Shown: positions 25,437-34,916, counted from the first letter of the stretch. The stretch: DNA of 64,000 nucleotides from Paracoccaceae bacterium (GCA_030750975.1 JASMHC010000016.1:1-64000); one strand, 5' to 3'. Made by a program: numbers and translations. Notes: generated by a model from the letters alone, not told the origin.

Positions 25437-26681
25437 TTAGTTCAGATAGTCCATCGGATCGACCGAATTCGATCCGACCCGCACTTCGAAATGCACGAAG
25501 GACGGGCTTCCGGCACGCACGGTTCCAATGACCTGACCACGAGTGACCCGATCCCCTTTGACGATCGAGAGGTTTTCAACCTGGGTGTAGACCGTCAGCA
25601 GATTGCCCGAATGCTTGATCACGATGATATCCACCCCGTTGGTGTCCTGAACGATAGCCCCCACCGTGCCCGCTTCGGCCGCTACAACCGGATCGCCTGC
25701 CGTGGCGGCGATGTCGATGCCTTCGTTCACACCCTTTTCATAGGGCTTCAGGATCGAACCTTGAACCGGATAGGCCAGACGTCCGCCGCTATCGGCTGGT
25801 TGTGCCTCCGGGGCGGGTTCCGGGGCTGGCTCGGGCGCGGCCACCACCGGTTCGGGTTGCGGTATGACCGGCGCAACAGGCGCAACAACTGCCGGTTCGT
25901 CTGCGGGCAGCGCGGTCGAGGCGCTTGGCGGCGGCGGGGTGGTGATGCTTCCGGCCCCTGGCTGGCTGACCTCGTCTTCATAGACATCCGTCCGGTCATT
26001 CGGACCGGCCCGCGGGATCACCGGCACCAGCAGGTGCTGACCGGCGCGAATGGTGAAATCGGCGTCAAGGCTGTTCCATTCGGCCAGCGAACGGATCGAG
26101 ACGTTGTAAAGCCGCGCGATGGTAAAGGCGGTTTCGCCAGGCTGGACGCGGTGCTTGATCGGTTCCAGACCGGATTGCGGCACCACCTGCATATTGGTGT
26201 CATCGGGCACCAGACCGGTGGTGATGTTCGAGCCGCCTTCAAGCGCTGCGCCCGCCAATTGGGTGATGTCGATTTCCGACATCGGCTGGATCGGGCCGCT
26301 GGTGATCGCTCCGGTGGCGGGCGAGGGTTCGGACACCCGGGTCGGCAGGGCCAGCACTTCGCCCGAGCGCAACACGTCGGTCGGTTTCAGCCCGTTATAG
26401 CTGGCCAGCGCCGCAGCACCGATACCAACACGGTCGGCCACATCCTGCACGGTATCGCCGCGATAGGACACGGCGATCTGATAATTCGGATAGGAGATGA
26501 CGCCGCGATTGTCAGGCTCGGGGCGCGGGGCGGCGGCCTGACCGGCGGCCAGCGATGTATCAAGCGCGCCCATCTTGTCGCGCAGGTCCAGATCCAGCGG
26601 TGCCAGTTCGCAAGCCGAAAGGCCCACAAGCGCCGTCAGCGCCAATGCCTTGCCAGAGTGTTGAAACGCCCGTGTGCTCAT
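25437..26681 (-). CDS. nlpD: NlpD-type murein hydrolase activator lipoprotein
   Basis: NlpD activates amidases at the division site. The 414 residues begin with a lipoprotein signal (LSAC, Cys24). Two LysM domains follow (about residues 55-105 and 175-220), then a Pro/Ala/Glu-rich linker and a C-terminal M23/LytM-like domain. The M23 metal site is degenerate: GIDIAA instead of HxxxD, and HFE instead of HLH. This matches non-catalytic activators such as NlpD. The start at 26681 follows GAGGTACGAGGC. It is last in the surE-pcm-nlpD set. Confidence 0.9.
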   Translation of the reverse strand: MSTRAFQHSGKALALTALVGLSACELAPLDLDLRDKMGALDTSLAAGQAAAPRPEPDNRGVISYPNYQIAVSYRGDTVQDVADRVGIGAAALASYNGLKPTDVLRSGEVLALPTRVSEPSPATGAITSGPIQPMSEIDITQLAGAALEGGSNITTGLVPDDTNMQVVPQSGLEPIKHRVQPGETAFTIARLYNVSIRSLAEWNSLDADFTIRAGQHLLVPVIPRAGPNDRTDVYEDEVSQPGAGSITTPPPPSASTALPADEPAVVAPVAPVIPQPEPVVAAPEPAPEPAPEAQPADSGGRLAYPVQGSILKPYEKGVNEGIDIAATAGDPVVAAEAGTVGAIVQDTNGVDIIVIKHSGNLLTVYTQVENLSIVKGDRVTRGQVIGTVRAGSPSFVHFEVRVGSNSVDPMDYLN

Positions 26682-26739
26682 GCCTCGTACCTCATTGCCG
26701 TGCCCCGGATAACCGACGGGACCTTGGCCATTAAACTGC

Positions 26740-27381
26740 CTATTCGCGTCCGATGCCTTCGACCAGAGGAACAAAACGGACGTCTCTTATTTCGTCATAC
26801 TCAAACCCGTCGTCGTTTCGCGTGACCTTTATCAGGCTCTGAACCGCGTTCGATTGGCCGACAGGCACCACCATGATACCCCCGATTTTCAATTGCGCCA
26901 AGAGAGGGCCGGGGGGGTCTTCCGCAGCGGCAGTCACAAGGATGCGATCAAACGGGGCCTGATCGGGCAATCCAAAGCTGCCATCGCCCATCACGCTGGT
27001 GATATTTCCCAGATCGAGCTTTTCGAAAATCGCCTTGGCTTCGTTTGCCAGCCGGGCAAACCGGTCGATCGTATAGACCCTCCGCGCCAGTTGCGACAGC
27101 ACAGCCGCCTGATAGCCCGAGCCGGTGCCAACCTCGAGCACCTTGTCGCGCGGCTGCACGTTCAGGGCCTGCGTCATCAGACCGACGACCGAAGGCTGGC
27201 TGATGGTCTGGCCGCAATTGATCGGCAGCGGGGTGTCGTCATAGGCGCGTTCTGGCTGGTATTGCACGAACCTGGCCCGGTCGATCCGTTCCATCGCCTC
27301 GAGCACACGCTTGTCGGTGACACCCTGCGCGCGCAGGGTGAACAGAAACTGCATCTTGGTTTCGGCCGCGCTGGGGGTCAT
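26740..27381 (-). CDS. pcm: Protein-L-isoaspartate O-methyltransferase
   Basis: Pcm repairs isoaspartyl residues using S-adenosylmethionine. The 213 residues have the AdoMet motif [15 protein letters not shown] (near residue 81), the [13 protein letters not shown] substrate loop and DGSFG. Length and order are as in other proteobacteria. The ATG overlaps the surE stop by 4 bases. Confidence 0.94.
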   Translation of the reverse strand: MTPSAAETKMQFLFTLRAQGVTDKRVLEAMERIDRARFVQYQPERAYDDTPLPINCGQTISQPSVVGLMTQALNVQPRDKVLEVGTGSGYQAAVLSQLARRVYTIDRFARLANEAKAIFEKLDLGNITSVMGDGSFGLPDQAPFDRILVTAAAEDPPGPLLAQLKIGGIMVVPVGQSNAVQSLIKVTRNDDGFEYDEIRDVRFVPLVEGIGRE

Positions 27382-28163
27382 TCCAGTTTTCCTGATAATT
27401 TGTCCAGACAGGCATAATCGGTCAGATCGGCCCGCATTGGCGTGACCGAGATATAGCCGTCAAGATTGGCCGCGGCATCGGTCCCTTCGGCCACCGGTGC
27501 GCGTTGGTCTCCGCCGCGTATCCACAGGAAACGTCGGCCCGAGGGCGACAAATGCGGCTCGACCCCGAATTTCGTACCTTGACGAATGCCCTGGCGCACG
27601 ACGCGGGCGCCTTTGACTTCCGCCGCCGGAACCGGCGGGAAGTTGATGTTGTAAAACAGCTGATAGGGCTGGTCGTCCTGCATCCCCGCCTCAAGCAGTT
27701 TGCGCAACACTGCCACGCCGTGCACGCGGCTGGCTTCGAACGGATCTTCGGCGTTGACATTGGCCGGGCCGTAATATTGCGACAGGGCCATTGCCGGGAT
27801 GCCTTGCAGGCTGGCCTCCATCGCGCCGCCCAGCGTGCCCGAGTAAAGCGCGTTCTCGGCCGAGTTGTTGCCGCGGTTCACACCGGACAATACCAGATCA
27901 GGCGGGGCGTCTTTCATCACATCCGAAACCCCCGCCAGAACACAATCGGCCGGGCTGCCTTCGGCGGCAAAACGGCGTTCGCCCATTTGCGCGATCATCA
28001 TCGGGTGGGTGTAGGATATGCAATGCGCCACGCCGGATTGCTCAAACGCCGGGGCGACGGTCCAGACTTCGCCATCTGGTCCGGCCAGCTCTTCGGCGAT
28101 TTCGCCAAGTACGGTCAGACCCGGCGCGTTGATGCCGTCATCATTGGTGATCAGAATACGCAT
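27378..28163 (-). CDS. surE: 5'/3'-nucleotidase SurE
   Basis: SurE is a metal-dependent nucleotide phosphatase linked to stationary-phase survival. The 261 residues open with [16 protein letters not shown], the metal-binding hallmark, followed by [20 protein letters not shown]-like and DCVLAG motifs. It is the first gene of a tight surE-pcm pair with nlpD after. Repeat copy B lies 20 bases upstream of the start. serS, which often precedes surE in roseobacters, is not seen. Confidence 0.95.
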   Translation of the reverse strand: MRILITNDDGINAPGLTVLGEIAEELAGPDGEVWTVAPAFEQSGVAHCISYTHPMMIAQMGERRFAAEGSPADCVLAGVSDVMKDAPPDLVLSGVNRGNNSAENALYSGTLGGAMEASLQGIPAMALSQYYGPANVNAEDPFEASRVHGVAVLRKLLEAGMQDDQPYQLFYNINFPPVPAAEVKGARVVRQGIRQGTKFGVEPHLSPSGRRFLWIRGGDQRAPVAEGTDAAANLDGYISVTPMRADLTDYACLDKLSGKLE

Positions 28164-28182
28164 GCCCCGGCCCCAAGCTGAT

Positions 28183-28225
28183 GCGTTTCGGGATGAACTT
28201 GTGACACAAGTTGATTTTGAAACGC
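28183..28225 (+). repeat. Best GCGTTTC...GAAACGC repeat (copy B), upstream of surE
   Basis: A 43-bp element with perfect outer arms (GCGTTTC 28183-28189, GAAACGC 28219-28225) and a perfect inner palindrome AACTTGTG-A-CACAAGTT (28196-28212). It would fold as two stacked hairpins. It begins 20 bases before surE. Confidence 0.65.
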
Positions 28226-28347
28226 CTAAATTTCCTCAGACCGTCTTAGGCCAGAGCGAATCGCGCGGCAAGCCCGCCCGTAGCGCCCGCGTCAACGCGG
28301 CAGGCAGAATAGCCTAAATGCAACGCTTGGGCCGGGGGGCGGGCCGC

Positions 28348-29004
28348 TCAGAGGCCGATTTCCGCCAAAAGACGCTTTGCTTCGTCGTGAATGCCGGCCA
28401 GCAAGGCGCGATCTTCGCCGGGGAAAAACCGTGCGCGCATGGCGGTTGGCATCGGATTGGGCGACAACACATGCACTTTCGGGCCGGTCGATACTGTTTC
28501 GGCCTGCCAGCTTTTGGCCAGGGAAATCTGCGCCGCCTTGCTGGCGCCGTAATAGCCGAAGAATTTCTTGCCCGCCTTGTCGTCCTCGAAAAACAGCGCC
28601 TGACCGCTATCGCCCAGCAAGGGGGCGATAAAGGGGATCAGCCGCCCCGGAGCTTTGGCGTTGATCTCAAGCGATTTGTCCCAGTCCTTCCAAATGATAT
28701 GCGAGGCCGGGGTCAACGGTTCCGCATGGATCGCGGTATGGGCCCAAAGCGCGATTTTGCCCCAGCGGTCATAGATCGAGCGGCACAGCTGCGCCATGGC
28801 CGGTTCCACGCAGATATCCATCGGCGCAAGCGTGGCTTCGCCACCCAGGGCGCGGATATTGTCATCCAGCTCTTCCAGCGCACCGGTGGTGCGGGCGACG
28901 GCGACAATATGGTGGCTGGGCGCGAGCGCCAGCGCCAGGGCGGCCCCAAGGCCACGGGATGCGCCGGTGATCAATGCGACGGGTTTTTCGGTTACAACTG
29001 TCAT
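28348..29004 (-). CDS. SDR-family oxidoreductase
   Basis: A 218-residue short-chain dehydrogenase with the NAD(P) motif TGASRGLGAA (near residue 13). The catalytic Tyr-x-x-x-Lys is present as YGASK near 155. The usual NNAG motif is altered to AHTAIH-like. The substrate is unknown. The start at 29004 gives a clean Rossmann opening (MTVVTEKPVALITGAS). It is divergent from bioY. Confidence 0.82.
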   Translation of the reverse strand: MTVVTEKPVALITGASRGLGAALALALAPSHHIVAVARTTGALEELDDNIRALGGEATLAPMDICVEPAMAQLCRSIYDRWGKIALWAHTAIHAEPLTPASHIIWKDWDKSLEINAKAPGRLIPFIAPLLGDSGQALFFEDDKAGKKFFGYYGASKAAQISLAKSWQAETVSTGPKVHVLSPNPMPTAMRARFFPGEDRALLAGIHDEAKRLLAEIGL

Positions 29005-29052
29005 GACAACGCAAATTCCATTGGTCGCAACGTAAATCAAGGCCAATTGCTT

Positions 29053-29081
29053 GACTTTTTCGCAGTTGCGGCGAAAAAGTC
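29053..29081. promoter_or_regulatory. 11-bp perfect inverted repeat upstream of bioY
   Basis: GACTTTTTCGC (29053-29063), seven bases, GCGAAAAAGTC (29071-29081). It lies in the divergent SDR/bioY gap. It overlaps a TTGACT that could be a -35, so it may be an operator; as RNA it would be an attenuator-like hairpin in the bioY leader. It does not match the BioR motif I know. Confidence 0.5.
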
Positions 29082-29115
29082 ATCTCAGCTTTACATAAGG
29101 GAAGGGAAACACCCC

Positions 29116-29700
29116 ATGTCGCGTGAGACAACTCTGATTACCTCTGAAAGCCTGCTGCACAAGGCAGCGATGGTTCTGGGCGGTTCGCTGTTCATTGCAA
29201 TCGCAGCACAGATCAGCGTGCCGATGTATCCGGTTCCGATGACCCTGCAAACGCTGGCCATCCTGCTGGTCGGTCTGAGCTTTGGCTCGCGCCTTGGGGC
29301 ACTGACCGTGATTGCCTATCTTGCCGAGGGCGCGATGGGCCTGCCGGTTTTCGCCAACGCGATGAACGGCGCGGCCTTCTTTGGCCCGACCGCTGGTTTC
29401 CTGGTTGGCTTCGTAGGTCTGGCATGGGTTGCCGGTTTCGCGGTTGAGCGTGGTCTGGCCAAGGGTATCCTTGGCACCGCAATCGCGGGCATCGTTGCTT
29501 CGGCATTGCTGTACATCCCGGGCATTGCATGGCCGATGTCGGTTGCCCAGCTTTCGGGCATCGAAGCGGGCTGGATCGGACGCGAGTTCGGCAGCTACTA
29601 CTGGGCCTATTTCATGGCACCGTTCCTGATCGGTGATGCGGTCAAAGCGGTTCTTGCGGCTTTGATCGTGACCGGTGGCTGGAAAGTGCTGAAGCGCTAA
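29116..29700 (+). CDS. bioY: BioY-type biotin transporter
   Basis: BioY is the substrate-binding membrane (S) component of biotin importers. The 194 residues have six helices and the family block VPMYPVPMTLQTLAILLVG near residue 38, followed by YLAEGAMGLPVFA. Some BioY proteins work without the energising ATPase; bioM and bioN are not in the window. A long inverted repeat lies 35 bases upstream and a terminator follows. Confidence 0.92.
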   Translation: MSRETTLITSESLLHKAAMVLGGSLFIAIAAQISVPMYPVPMTLQTLAILLVGLSFGSRLGALTVIAYLAEGAMGLPVFANAMNGAAFFGPTAGFLVGFVGLAWVAGFAVERGLAKGILGTAIAGIVASALLYIPGIAWPMSVAQLSGIEAGWIGREFGSYYWAYFMAPFLIGDAVKAVLAALIVTGGWKVLKR

Positions 29701-29723
29701 ACGCCCGATATCAGAATTCTGGA

Positions 29724-29755
29724 AAGGCCGCTCCGGTTCAGGGCGGCCTTTTTCG
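29724..29755 (+). terminator. Terminator of bioY
   Basis: AAGGCCGCTC, seven-base loop, GGGCGGCCTT, then a T-rich run. It lies 24 bases after the stop. Confidence 0.85.
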
Positions 29756-29822
29756 TTTCTTGGAAAGGTTTCGGATCAGGTTCGGGGCGTGTGGGGTCGG
29801 TTCCATTCCACCCCGAGCGCGG

Positions 29823-30458
29823 CTAAAGGTCAGAAAGCTCTGCTTCCAGATCCCCATAGCCCGTGTGACGATGCTCAAAGGCCAAGCCCAGGCGGTCTGC
29901 ACAGTCCCGCGCCATGGCCACCAGCGCCGGGTCGTGAACCTGCGACTGATAGACCAGCGTTTCGTAATGGCCGAAATACATGTCCCTTAGCTCGGGGTGC
30001 CGGTCCAGTCCAAGCGGCTTCCATACGAAAGCATCAAACTGGCGGGTCAGGAAATCGGTCAGGTAGAACGCAGTGACCTCGCCCCGTTCCTTGAAACGGT
30101 CATTGCCTTCGAAAAACGAATAGCAATGCGGGCCTTGAAGCATATCAACGCCCATTTCCTGACAGGCGGCTTTCAGAACACCCCCCGTGCCGCAATCGGC
30201 GTAGACCACGAATATCTCGTCATATCGTCCACGCCACTTCTCAACGGCCTCGCGCACCCGGGCAGTGATCTGCTCGGGCGTGTTATGCAGGATCGCGGGC
30301 AGGCAGGTCAGATCAAGGTGATCCCACCCATTTGCGTCGCGCAGGGCGATGATCTCGCGCGCAAGCGCCCCGCAGGCGATCAGCAGCACCTTGCCGCGCC
30401 CGTCCGGTGTCAGGCCGGTTTTGGTCAGCGTCGTGTCGTCGGGCAGGGCGTTCGGCAT
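29823..30458 (-). CDS. DUF1638 domain protein
   Basis: A 211-residue DUF1638 protein. LLIACGALAREIIAL near residue 26 and the YADCGTGG block near 86 are typical of the family. Function is unproven; homologues sit with corrinoid methyltransferase genes, suggesting a role in loading or repairing a B12 protein. Here it is 73 bases downstream of the corrinoid gene on the same strand, with a hairpin between. That supports a shared pathway. Confidence 0.78.
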   Translation of the reverse strand: MPNALPDDTTLTKTGLTPDGRGKVLLIACGALAREIIALRDANGWDHLDLTCLPAILHNTPEQITARVREAVEKWRGRYDEIFVVYADCGTGGVLKAACQEMGVDMLQGPHCYSFFEGNDRFKERGEVTAFYLTDFLTRQFDAFVWKPLGLDRHPELRDMYFGHYETLVYQSQVHDPALVAMARDCADRLGLAFEHRHTGYGDLEAELSDL

Positions 30459-30476
30459 GGGGTATCCTTACAACAC

Positions 30477-30510
30477 ATCGGGCCGCAGGTCAGGTTGACC
30501 GCGGCCCGAT
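30477..30510 (-). promoter_or_regulatory. Long hairpin between corrinoid and DUF1638 genes
   Basis: ATCGGGCCGC at 30477-30486 and GCGGCCCGAT at 30501-30510 form a perfect 10-bp stem, with an inner GGTCA/TGACC pair. There is no T-run, so it may weaken rather than end readthrough, or protect the upstream mRNA. Confidence 0.5.
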
Positions 30511-30531
30511 TCGCAAATCCGTGCGGTGCGC

Positions 30532-31227
30532 TTACATCGAGTTGTGCTTGCGTCCGACATATTCCTTGGCGGTTTCCACGGCAACGGCGGCGTCGCGGCA
30601 ATAGGCGTCCGCGCCAATCGCCTTGCCGAATTCTTCGTTCAGAGGGGCGCCGCCGACCAGCACGATATAATCATCGCGCTTGCCCTGTTCGATCATCGTG
30701 TCGATGACGACCTTCATATAGGGCATGGTGGTGGTCAGCAGGGCCGACATTCCCAGAATGTCTGGCTGATGCTCTTCCAAAGCTTCCAGATAGTTTTCAA
30801 CCGGGTTGTTGATGCCCAGATCGACCACCTCAAAGCCGGCGCCTTCCATCATCATCGACACAAGGTTCTTGCCGATATCGTGGATGTCGCCCTTGACGGT
30901 TCCGATGACCATCGAACCCACGCGCGGCGCACCGGTTTCGGCCAGCAGCGGTTTCAGGATCGCCATGCCGCCTTTCATCGCATTCGCGGCCAGCAGAACC
31001 TCGGGCACGAAAAGGATACCATCGCGGAAATCCGCGCCAACGATGGTCATGCCGCCGACCAGAGCCTTGGTCAGAACGTCATAAGGCGCCCAACCGCGTT
31101 CGATCAGGATATTCACACCTTCTTCGATTTCTTCCTTGAGACCATCATAGAGGTCATCAAACATCTGTTGGACAAGTTCCTCGTCGTCGAGTTCCGAGAG
31201 GATGATGTCGTCTTCTTCTTCAGACAT
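30532..31227 (-). CDS. Corrinoid (B12-binding) protein, split methionine synthase module
   Basis: A 231-residue two-part corrinoid protein. A helical cap (residues 10-95) is followed by a B12-binding Rossmann domain with GDIHDIGKN (the DxHxxG cobalt-ligand motif) near residue 114 and GMSALLTTT near 170. In Phaeobacter, methionine synthase is split into separate proteins, one of which is of this type. Together with the neighbouring homocysteine methyltransferase gene this is the likely role; a methylamine or betaine pathway is the alternative. The start at 31227 follows AAGGAACACGCCA. Confidence 0.85.
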   Translation of the reverse strand: MSEEEDDIILSELDDEELVQQMFDDLYDGLKEEIEEGVNILIERGWAPYDVLTKALVGGMTIVGADFRDGILFVPEVLLAANAMKGGMAILKPLLAETGAPRVGSMVIGTVKGDIHDIGKNLVSMMMEGAGFEVVDLGINNPVENYLEALEEHQPDILGMSALLTTTMPYMKVVIDTMIEQGKRDDYIVLVGGAPLNEEFGKAIGADAYCRDAAVAVETAKEYVGRKHNSM

Positions 31228-31392
31228 TGGCGTGTTCCTTAACAGCGGACGGCTGGGTCCTTGGTATATTGTGGCAGATTTGTCGGTTTTTGCGGCGTAT
31301 AACTGCGCGAATTGCGACATAGGCCGCGCCGCTTCCGACGCGGGTGACGATTTCAAGTCGGCTGAGGTGATTTTCCCTGTCAGGCAGTTTGC

Positions 31393-32418
31393 CTAGCTGT
31401 GGCGGCGGCGGCCCGAGCGGCGGCGGGCGGGGGCGTTACCTGCATCCTCGGACCCGGTGCCGTCCGAGGCGGACGAGAACGCCCCAACAGCCCCGGTGAT
31501 CTGGTCCAGCGTCGGGCGTTCGCCCTTGGGTCGGGTTTCCAAAGCTTCCTTCATCTTTTCAAGGTGTTCCGGTCTGGTGCCACAGCATCCGCCAATGATT
31601 TTCGCGCCCGCATCGCGGGCAAGGCAGGCATAGTCGGCCATCAGATCGGGTGTGCCGTCATAGCAGATATGGCCATCGACATATTTCGGGATACCCGCAT
31701 TGCCCTTGGCGATGATCGGGCGGTCATTGCCCTGAGCACCAAAGCTGAGAACCGTGCGCAGCAGGTCAGCCGCTCCGGTGCCGCAATTGGCCCCATAGGC
31801 CAGCGGCGGGTTCGGCAGGCTTTCGACCAGTTCGACCATCGCTTCGCTGGTCACGCCCATCATCGTGCGCCCGGCGGTATCAAAGCTCATCGTGCCGCAC
31901 CATGGCATACCGGCCAGAGCAAACGCCTCGGCCGCGGCGCGGTATTCTTCGGGGGCCGAGATGGTTTCAAGCCACAGGATATCGGCACCGCCCTCTTTCA
32001 GACCATCGGCCTGTTCATAGAACATCTCAACCGCGATTTCATGTGTCATGCTGCCCATCGGGGCAAAAATCTCGCCCGTTGGTCCGACCGAGCCTGCGAC
32101 AACCACCGCACGACCGGCCTTGTCCGCGACCTCGCGGCCGATTTCAGCCGCCAGCCGGTTCAGCTCGCGCACGCGCGCTTGCGCGTCATGCAGTTTCAAA
32201 CGGGCCGCATTGCCGCCAAAACTGTTGGTCAGAAACAGATCGCTGCCCGCATCAACCGGTGCCTGATAAAGCTTTCGGATATTGCCTGGCTGATCGGCGT
32301 TCCACAATTCCGGTGAATCGCCGGATTCCAGACCCATGGCAAAAAGCTGGGTGCCCGTGGCCCCGTCGGCCAAAATCCAGTCTCGGGAAGCCAGAAGGGC
32401 GCTGAGACGATCAGTCAT
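31393..32418 (-). CDS. Homocysteine S-methyltransferase module (Bmt type)
   Basis: A 341-residue Hcy-binding methyltransferase (S-methyl_trans family). It opens DGATGTQLFAMGL and has the zinc cysteines in GANCGTGAAD (near residue 211) and GGCCGTRPEH (near 288). It corresponds to the homocysteine half of MetH and fits the split methionine synthase of roseobacters. Betaine-homocysteine methylation is the alternative. The last 40 residues are low-complexity and basic. It lies 165 bases upstream of the corrinoid gene. Confidence 0.85.
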   Translation of the reverse strand: MTDRLSALLASRDWILADGATGTQLFAMGLESGDSPELWNADQPGNIRKLYQAPVDAGSDLFLTNSFGGNAARLKLHDAQARVRELNRLAAEIGREVADKAGRAVVVAGSVGPTGEIFAPMGSMTHEIAVEMFYEQADGLKEGGADILWLETISAPEEYRAAAEAFALAGMPWCGTMSFDTAGRTMMGVTSEAMVELVESLPNPPLAYGANCGTGAADLLRTVLSFGAQGNDRPIIAKGNAGIPKYVDGHICYDGTPDLMADYACLARDAGAKIIGGCCGTRPEHLEKMKEALETRPKGERPTLDQITGAVGAFSSASDGTGSEDAGNAPARRRSGRRRHS

Positions 32419-32521
32419 TGGGGAATTCCTTCAAGAAAACGCGGCATGCACATTGGGTGTCGCATTCCGGTTAAGATTAAGCAAATTCATAATTATCATC
32501 ATGGTTATGACGATTGCTCAA

Positions 32522-32550
32522 CAAAAAGGCCCGGGGCGTGACCCGGGCCA
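32522..32550 (-). terminator. Terminator of the ATP synthase zeta gene
   Basis: On the minus strand GGCCCGGG, a loop, CCGGGCC and a T-run lie 25 bases beyond the zeta stop: a strong intrinsic terminator. Confidence 0.85.
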
Positions 32551-32574
32551 TTTGGCGTTGCGATCTGGCCCGTG

Positions 32575-32889
32575 TCAGGCCTCGTTGACGATCTCTTCCT
32601 TGGCGCGGATGGTCATCTCGGCCAGGGTGGCGCGGATTTCATCCTCGGATGCTTTGCCTTCAAGATCGGCCACCAGTTTGCGGACGACATCTTCGTGGCC
32701 CGGTTCTTCGAAATCGGCTTTGACAACCTCAATGGCGTAGGCATCGGCCTCGTCGCCCGTTTTGCCCAAAAGCCCGGCCGCCCAAAGGCCGGTCAGCTTG
32801 TGGCAGCGCGCGGCGGCCTTGAACTTCATTTCTTCGTCATGTGCGTATTTCGCTTCAAATGCGTTTTCGCGATCATCAAAGGTGGTCAT
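32575..32889 (-). CDS. ATP synthase zeta inhibitor subunit (DUF1476)
   Basis: A 104-residue protein of the DUF1476 family, the zeta inhibitor of alphaproteobacterial F1Fo-ATPase described in Paracoccus. It opens MTTFDDRENAFEAKYAHDEE, the inhibitory N-terminus, and continues with a four-helix body (KAAARCHKLTGLWAA; DVVRKLVADLEGK). It blocks ATP hydrolysis by inserting its N-terminus into F1. The start at 32889 follows GGAGGGAACCG. It is divergent from purC and not close to the atp operon. Confidence 0.88.
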   Translation of the reverse strand: MTTFDDRENAFEAKYAHDEEMKFKAAARCHKLTGLWAAGLLGKTGDEADAYAIEVVKADFEEPGHEDVVRKLVADLEGKASEDEIRATLAEMTIRAKEEIVNEA

Positions 32890-33099
32890 CGGTTCCCTCC
32901 GGTGGCGGTTGTTCCTTGTGATATGGCCAAGTTTTCGCGCCAACGCAACAGATTGGCCGGAAACAAATGCAATCAAGGGAAATTTGCCGCATGTATTGAC
33001 CGCAACCGGCCTTCTTGCCCCTGTGTCAGCCTTGGCCTATAGAGCGCTCATATCTGCACGCGCACCAATGGACGGCTGCGCGAAATCATCGGAGTTCCT

Positions 33100-33861
33100 A
33101 TGGCACGTCGGAAAAAGATCTACGAAGGCAAAGCGAAGATTCTGTATGAAGGCCCCGAACCGGGCACGATCGTGCAGTATTTCAAAGACGATGCCACCGC
33201 GTTCAATGCTGAAAAGCGGGACGTGATCGACGGCAAGGGTGTGCTTAATAACCGCCTGTCCGAATTCTTCATGAACGGTCTGAACAATATCGGCGTTCCG
33301 ACCCATTTTCTGAAGCGTCTGAACATGCGCGAACAATTGGTGCGCGCCTGTGAAATCGTGCCGCTGGAAGTGATCGTGCGCAACTATGCCGCCGGTTCGA
33401 TGTCGAAACGTCTGGGGATCGAGGAAGGCACCCAGCTGCCGCGTCCGATTGTTGAATACTGCTATAAGGACGACAAGCTTGGCGATCCTTTGGTAACGGA
33501 AGAACATATCGCGGCGTTCGGCTGGGCCAGCCAGCAGGACATGGATGATATCCTGAGCCTCGCGCTGCGGGTGAACGATTTCATGTCGGGGCTGATGTTT
33601 GGTGTGGGCATCAAGCTGATCGACTTCAAAATCGAAATCGGCCGGGTGTACGAGGGCGATTTCCAGCGGTTGATCATCGCCGACGAGATCAGCCCCGACA
33701 GCTGCCGTCTGTGGGATATCGAGACCGGTCAGAAGCTGGACAAGGACGTGTTCCGCCGCGACCTGGGCAACCTGACCGATGCCTATACCGAAGTGGCGCA
33801 GCGTTTGGGTGTGATGCCGAAGGGCACGACCACGCTGGCGAAGCCGACATTGATCAACTAA
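33100..33861 (+). CDS. purC: SAICAR synthetase PurC
   Basis: PurC joins aspartate to CAIR in purine synthesis, using ATP. The 253 residues open with [18 protein letters not shown], continue with the [18 protein letters not shown] block and include [12 protein letters not shown] and [13 protein letters not shown], all diagnostic. It heads a purC-purS-purQ run. The 210-base gap to the divergent zeta gene holds its control region. Confidence 0.96.
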   Translation: MARRKKIYEGKAKILYEGPEPGTIVQYFKDDATAFNAEKRDVIDGKGVLNNRLSEFFMNGLNNIGVPTHFLKRLNMREQLVRACEIVPLEVIVRNYAAGSMSKRLGIEEGTQLPRPIVEYCYKDDKLGDPLVTEEHIAAFGWASQQDMDDILSLALRVNDFMSGLMFGVGIKLIDFKIEIGRVYEGDFQRLIIADEISPDSCRLWDIETGQKLDKDVFRRDLGNLTDAYTEVAQRLGVMPKGTTTLAKPTLIN

Positions 33862-33943
33862 ACCGTTGCGCCGGTTGAGGGCGCTTCGATTTGAGTATTT
33901 GGACAAAGAAAAAGCAGCAATAGCTCTGCTTATGGAGAAGACG

Positions 33944-34174
33944 ATGAAAGCACGTGTGCATGTCATGCTGAAAAACGGTGTTCTGGATCCGCAGGGCGAG
34001 GCGGTGCGTCACGCGCTGGGCGCCTTGGGGTTTGACGGCGTCGAAGCGGTGCGCCAGGGCAAGGTGATCGAGCTGGATCTGGCCGATGGCACGGACGAGG
34101 ATCAGGTGAAAGACATGTGCGAAAAGCTGCTCGCCAATACGGTGATCGAGCGGTACGACATCGAGCTTGGCTAA
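33944..34174 (+). CDS. purS: FGAM synthase subunit PurS
   Basis: PurS is the small subunit that bridges PurL and PurQ in the three-part FGAM synthase. The 76 residues have the family pattern VHVMLKNGVLDPQGEAVRHAL and GKVIELDL with the closing LLANTVIERYDIE. The start at 33944 follows TATGGAGAAGACG. It lies between purC and purQ. Confidence 0.94.
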   Translation: MKARVHVMLKNGVLDPQGEAVRHALGALGFDGVEAVRQGKVIELDLADGTDEDQVKDMCEKLLANTVIERYDIELG

Positions 34175-34212
34175 GCCGCGCTTTTCAATCTGACGTCTAA
34201 AGGGACAATATC

Positions 34213-34881
34213 ATGCACGCAGCCGTCATCACTTTCCCCGGATCAAACTGTGACCGTGATCTTGCTGTCGCGTTTGAAAACGCAGGCGCGCGGGTTAGCC
34301 GCGTTTGGCACAAGGACACGGCATTGCCCGAAGGCGTGGATATTATCGGTATCCCCGGCGGTTTCTCGTTTGGCGACTATCTGCGCTGCGGCGCGATTGC
34401 CGCGAATTCCCCCATCTGCCGGTCGGTGGTCGATTTCGCCGGCAGGGGCGGCTTTGTTCTGGGCATTTGCAACGGCTTTCAGGTCCTGACCGAAACCGGC
34501 CTGCTGCCGGGGGCGCTGATGCGCAATGCGAACCTGAAATTCATCTGCAAACCGGTTGATCTGACGGTTGAAACCACCGACAGCGCCTATACCAGCGGCT
34601 ATGGGCAAGGTGATACGATCAGCATTCCGGTGGCCCATCATGATGGCAATTACAACGCGGATGAAGACGTGCTGGCCCGTCTGAACGGCGAAGGCCGGGT
34701 GGCGTTCCGCTATGTGGACAACCCCAACGGCTCGGCCGAGGGCATCGCCGGTATCCTGTCGGAAAACAAGCGTGTGCTGGGCATGATGCCCCACCCGGAA
34801 CGGGCGGTGGACGATGGCCATGGCGGCACCGATGGTGTGGCGCTGTTCCGCTCATTGCTGGACCAGATGGCGACCGCGTGA
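34213..34881 (+). CDS. purQ: FGAM synthase glutaminase subunit PurQ
   Basis: PurQ is the class-I glutaminase that supplies ammonia to PurL. The 222 residues have the nucleophile Cys in GICNGFQVL (near residue 86), the [10 protein letters not shown] block and the C-terminal MMPHPERAV with the His-Glu pair. It follows purS by 38 bases. purL is not in the window. Confidence 0.96.
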   Translation: MHAAVITFPGSNCDRDLAVAFENAGARVSRVWHKDTALPEGVDIIGIPGGFSFGDYLRCGAIAANSPICRSVVDFAGRGGFVLGICNGFQVLTETGLLPGALMRNANLKFICKPVDLTVETTDSAYTSGYGQGDTISIPVAHHDGNYNADEDVLARLNGEGRVAFRYVDNPNGSAEGIAGILSENKRVLGMMPHPERAVDDGHGGTDGVALFRSLLDQMATA

Positions 34882-34916
34882 TTGTGTGCCCTTTGCACGG
34901 GCGCTAGCATGCGGGC

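Noticed and set aside
25491-26825. 444-codon plus-strand frame over nlpD
   Set aside because: It is a shadow of the nlpD lipoprotein gene, with no conserved motif.
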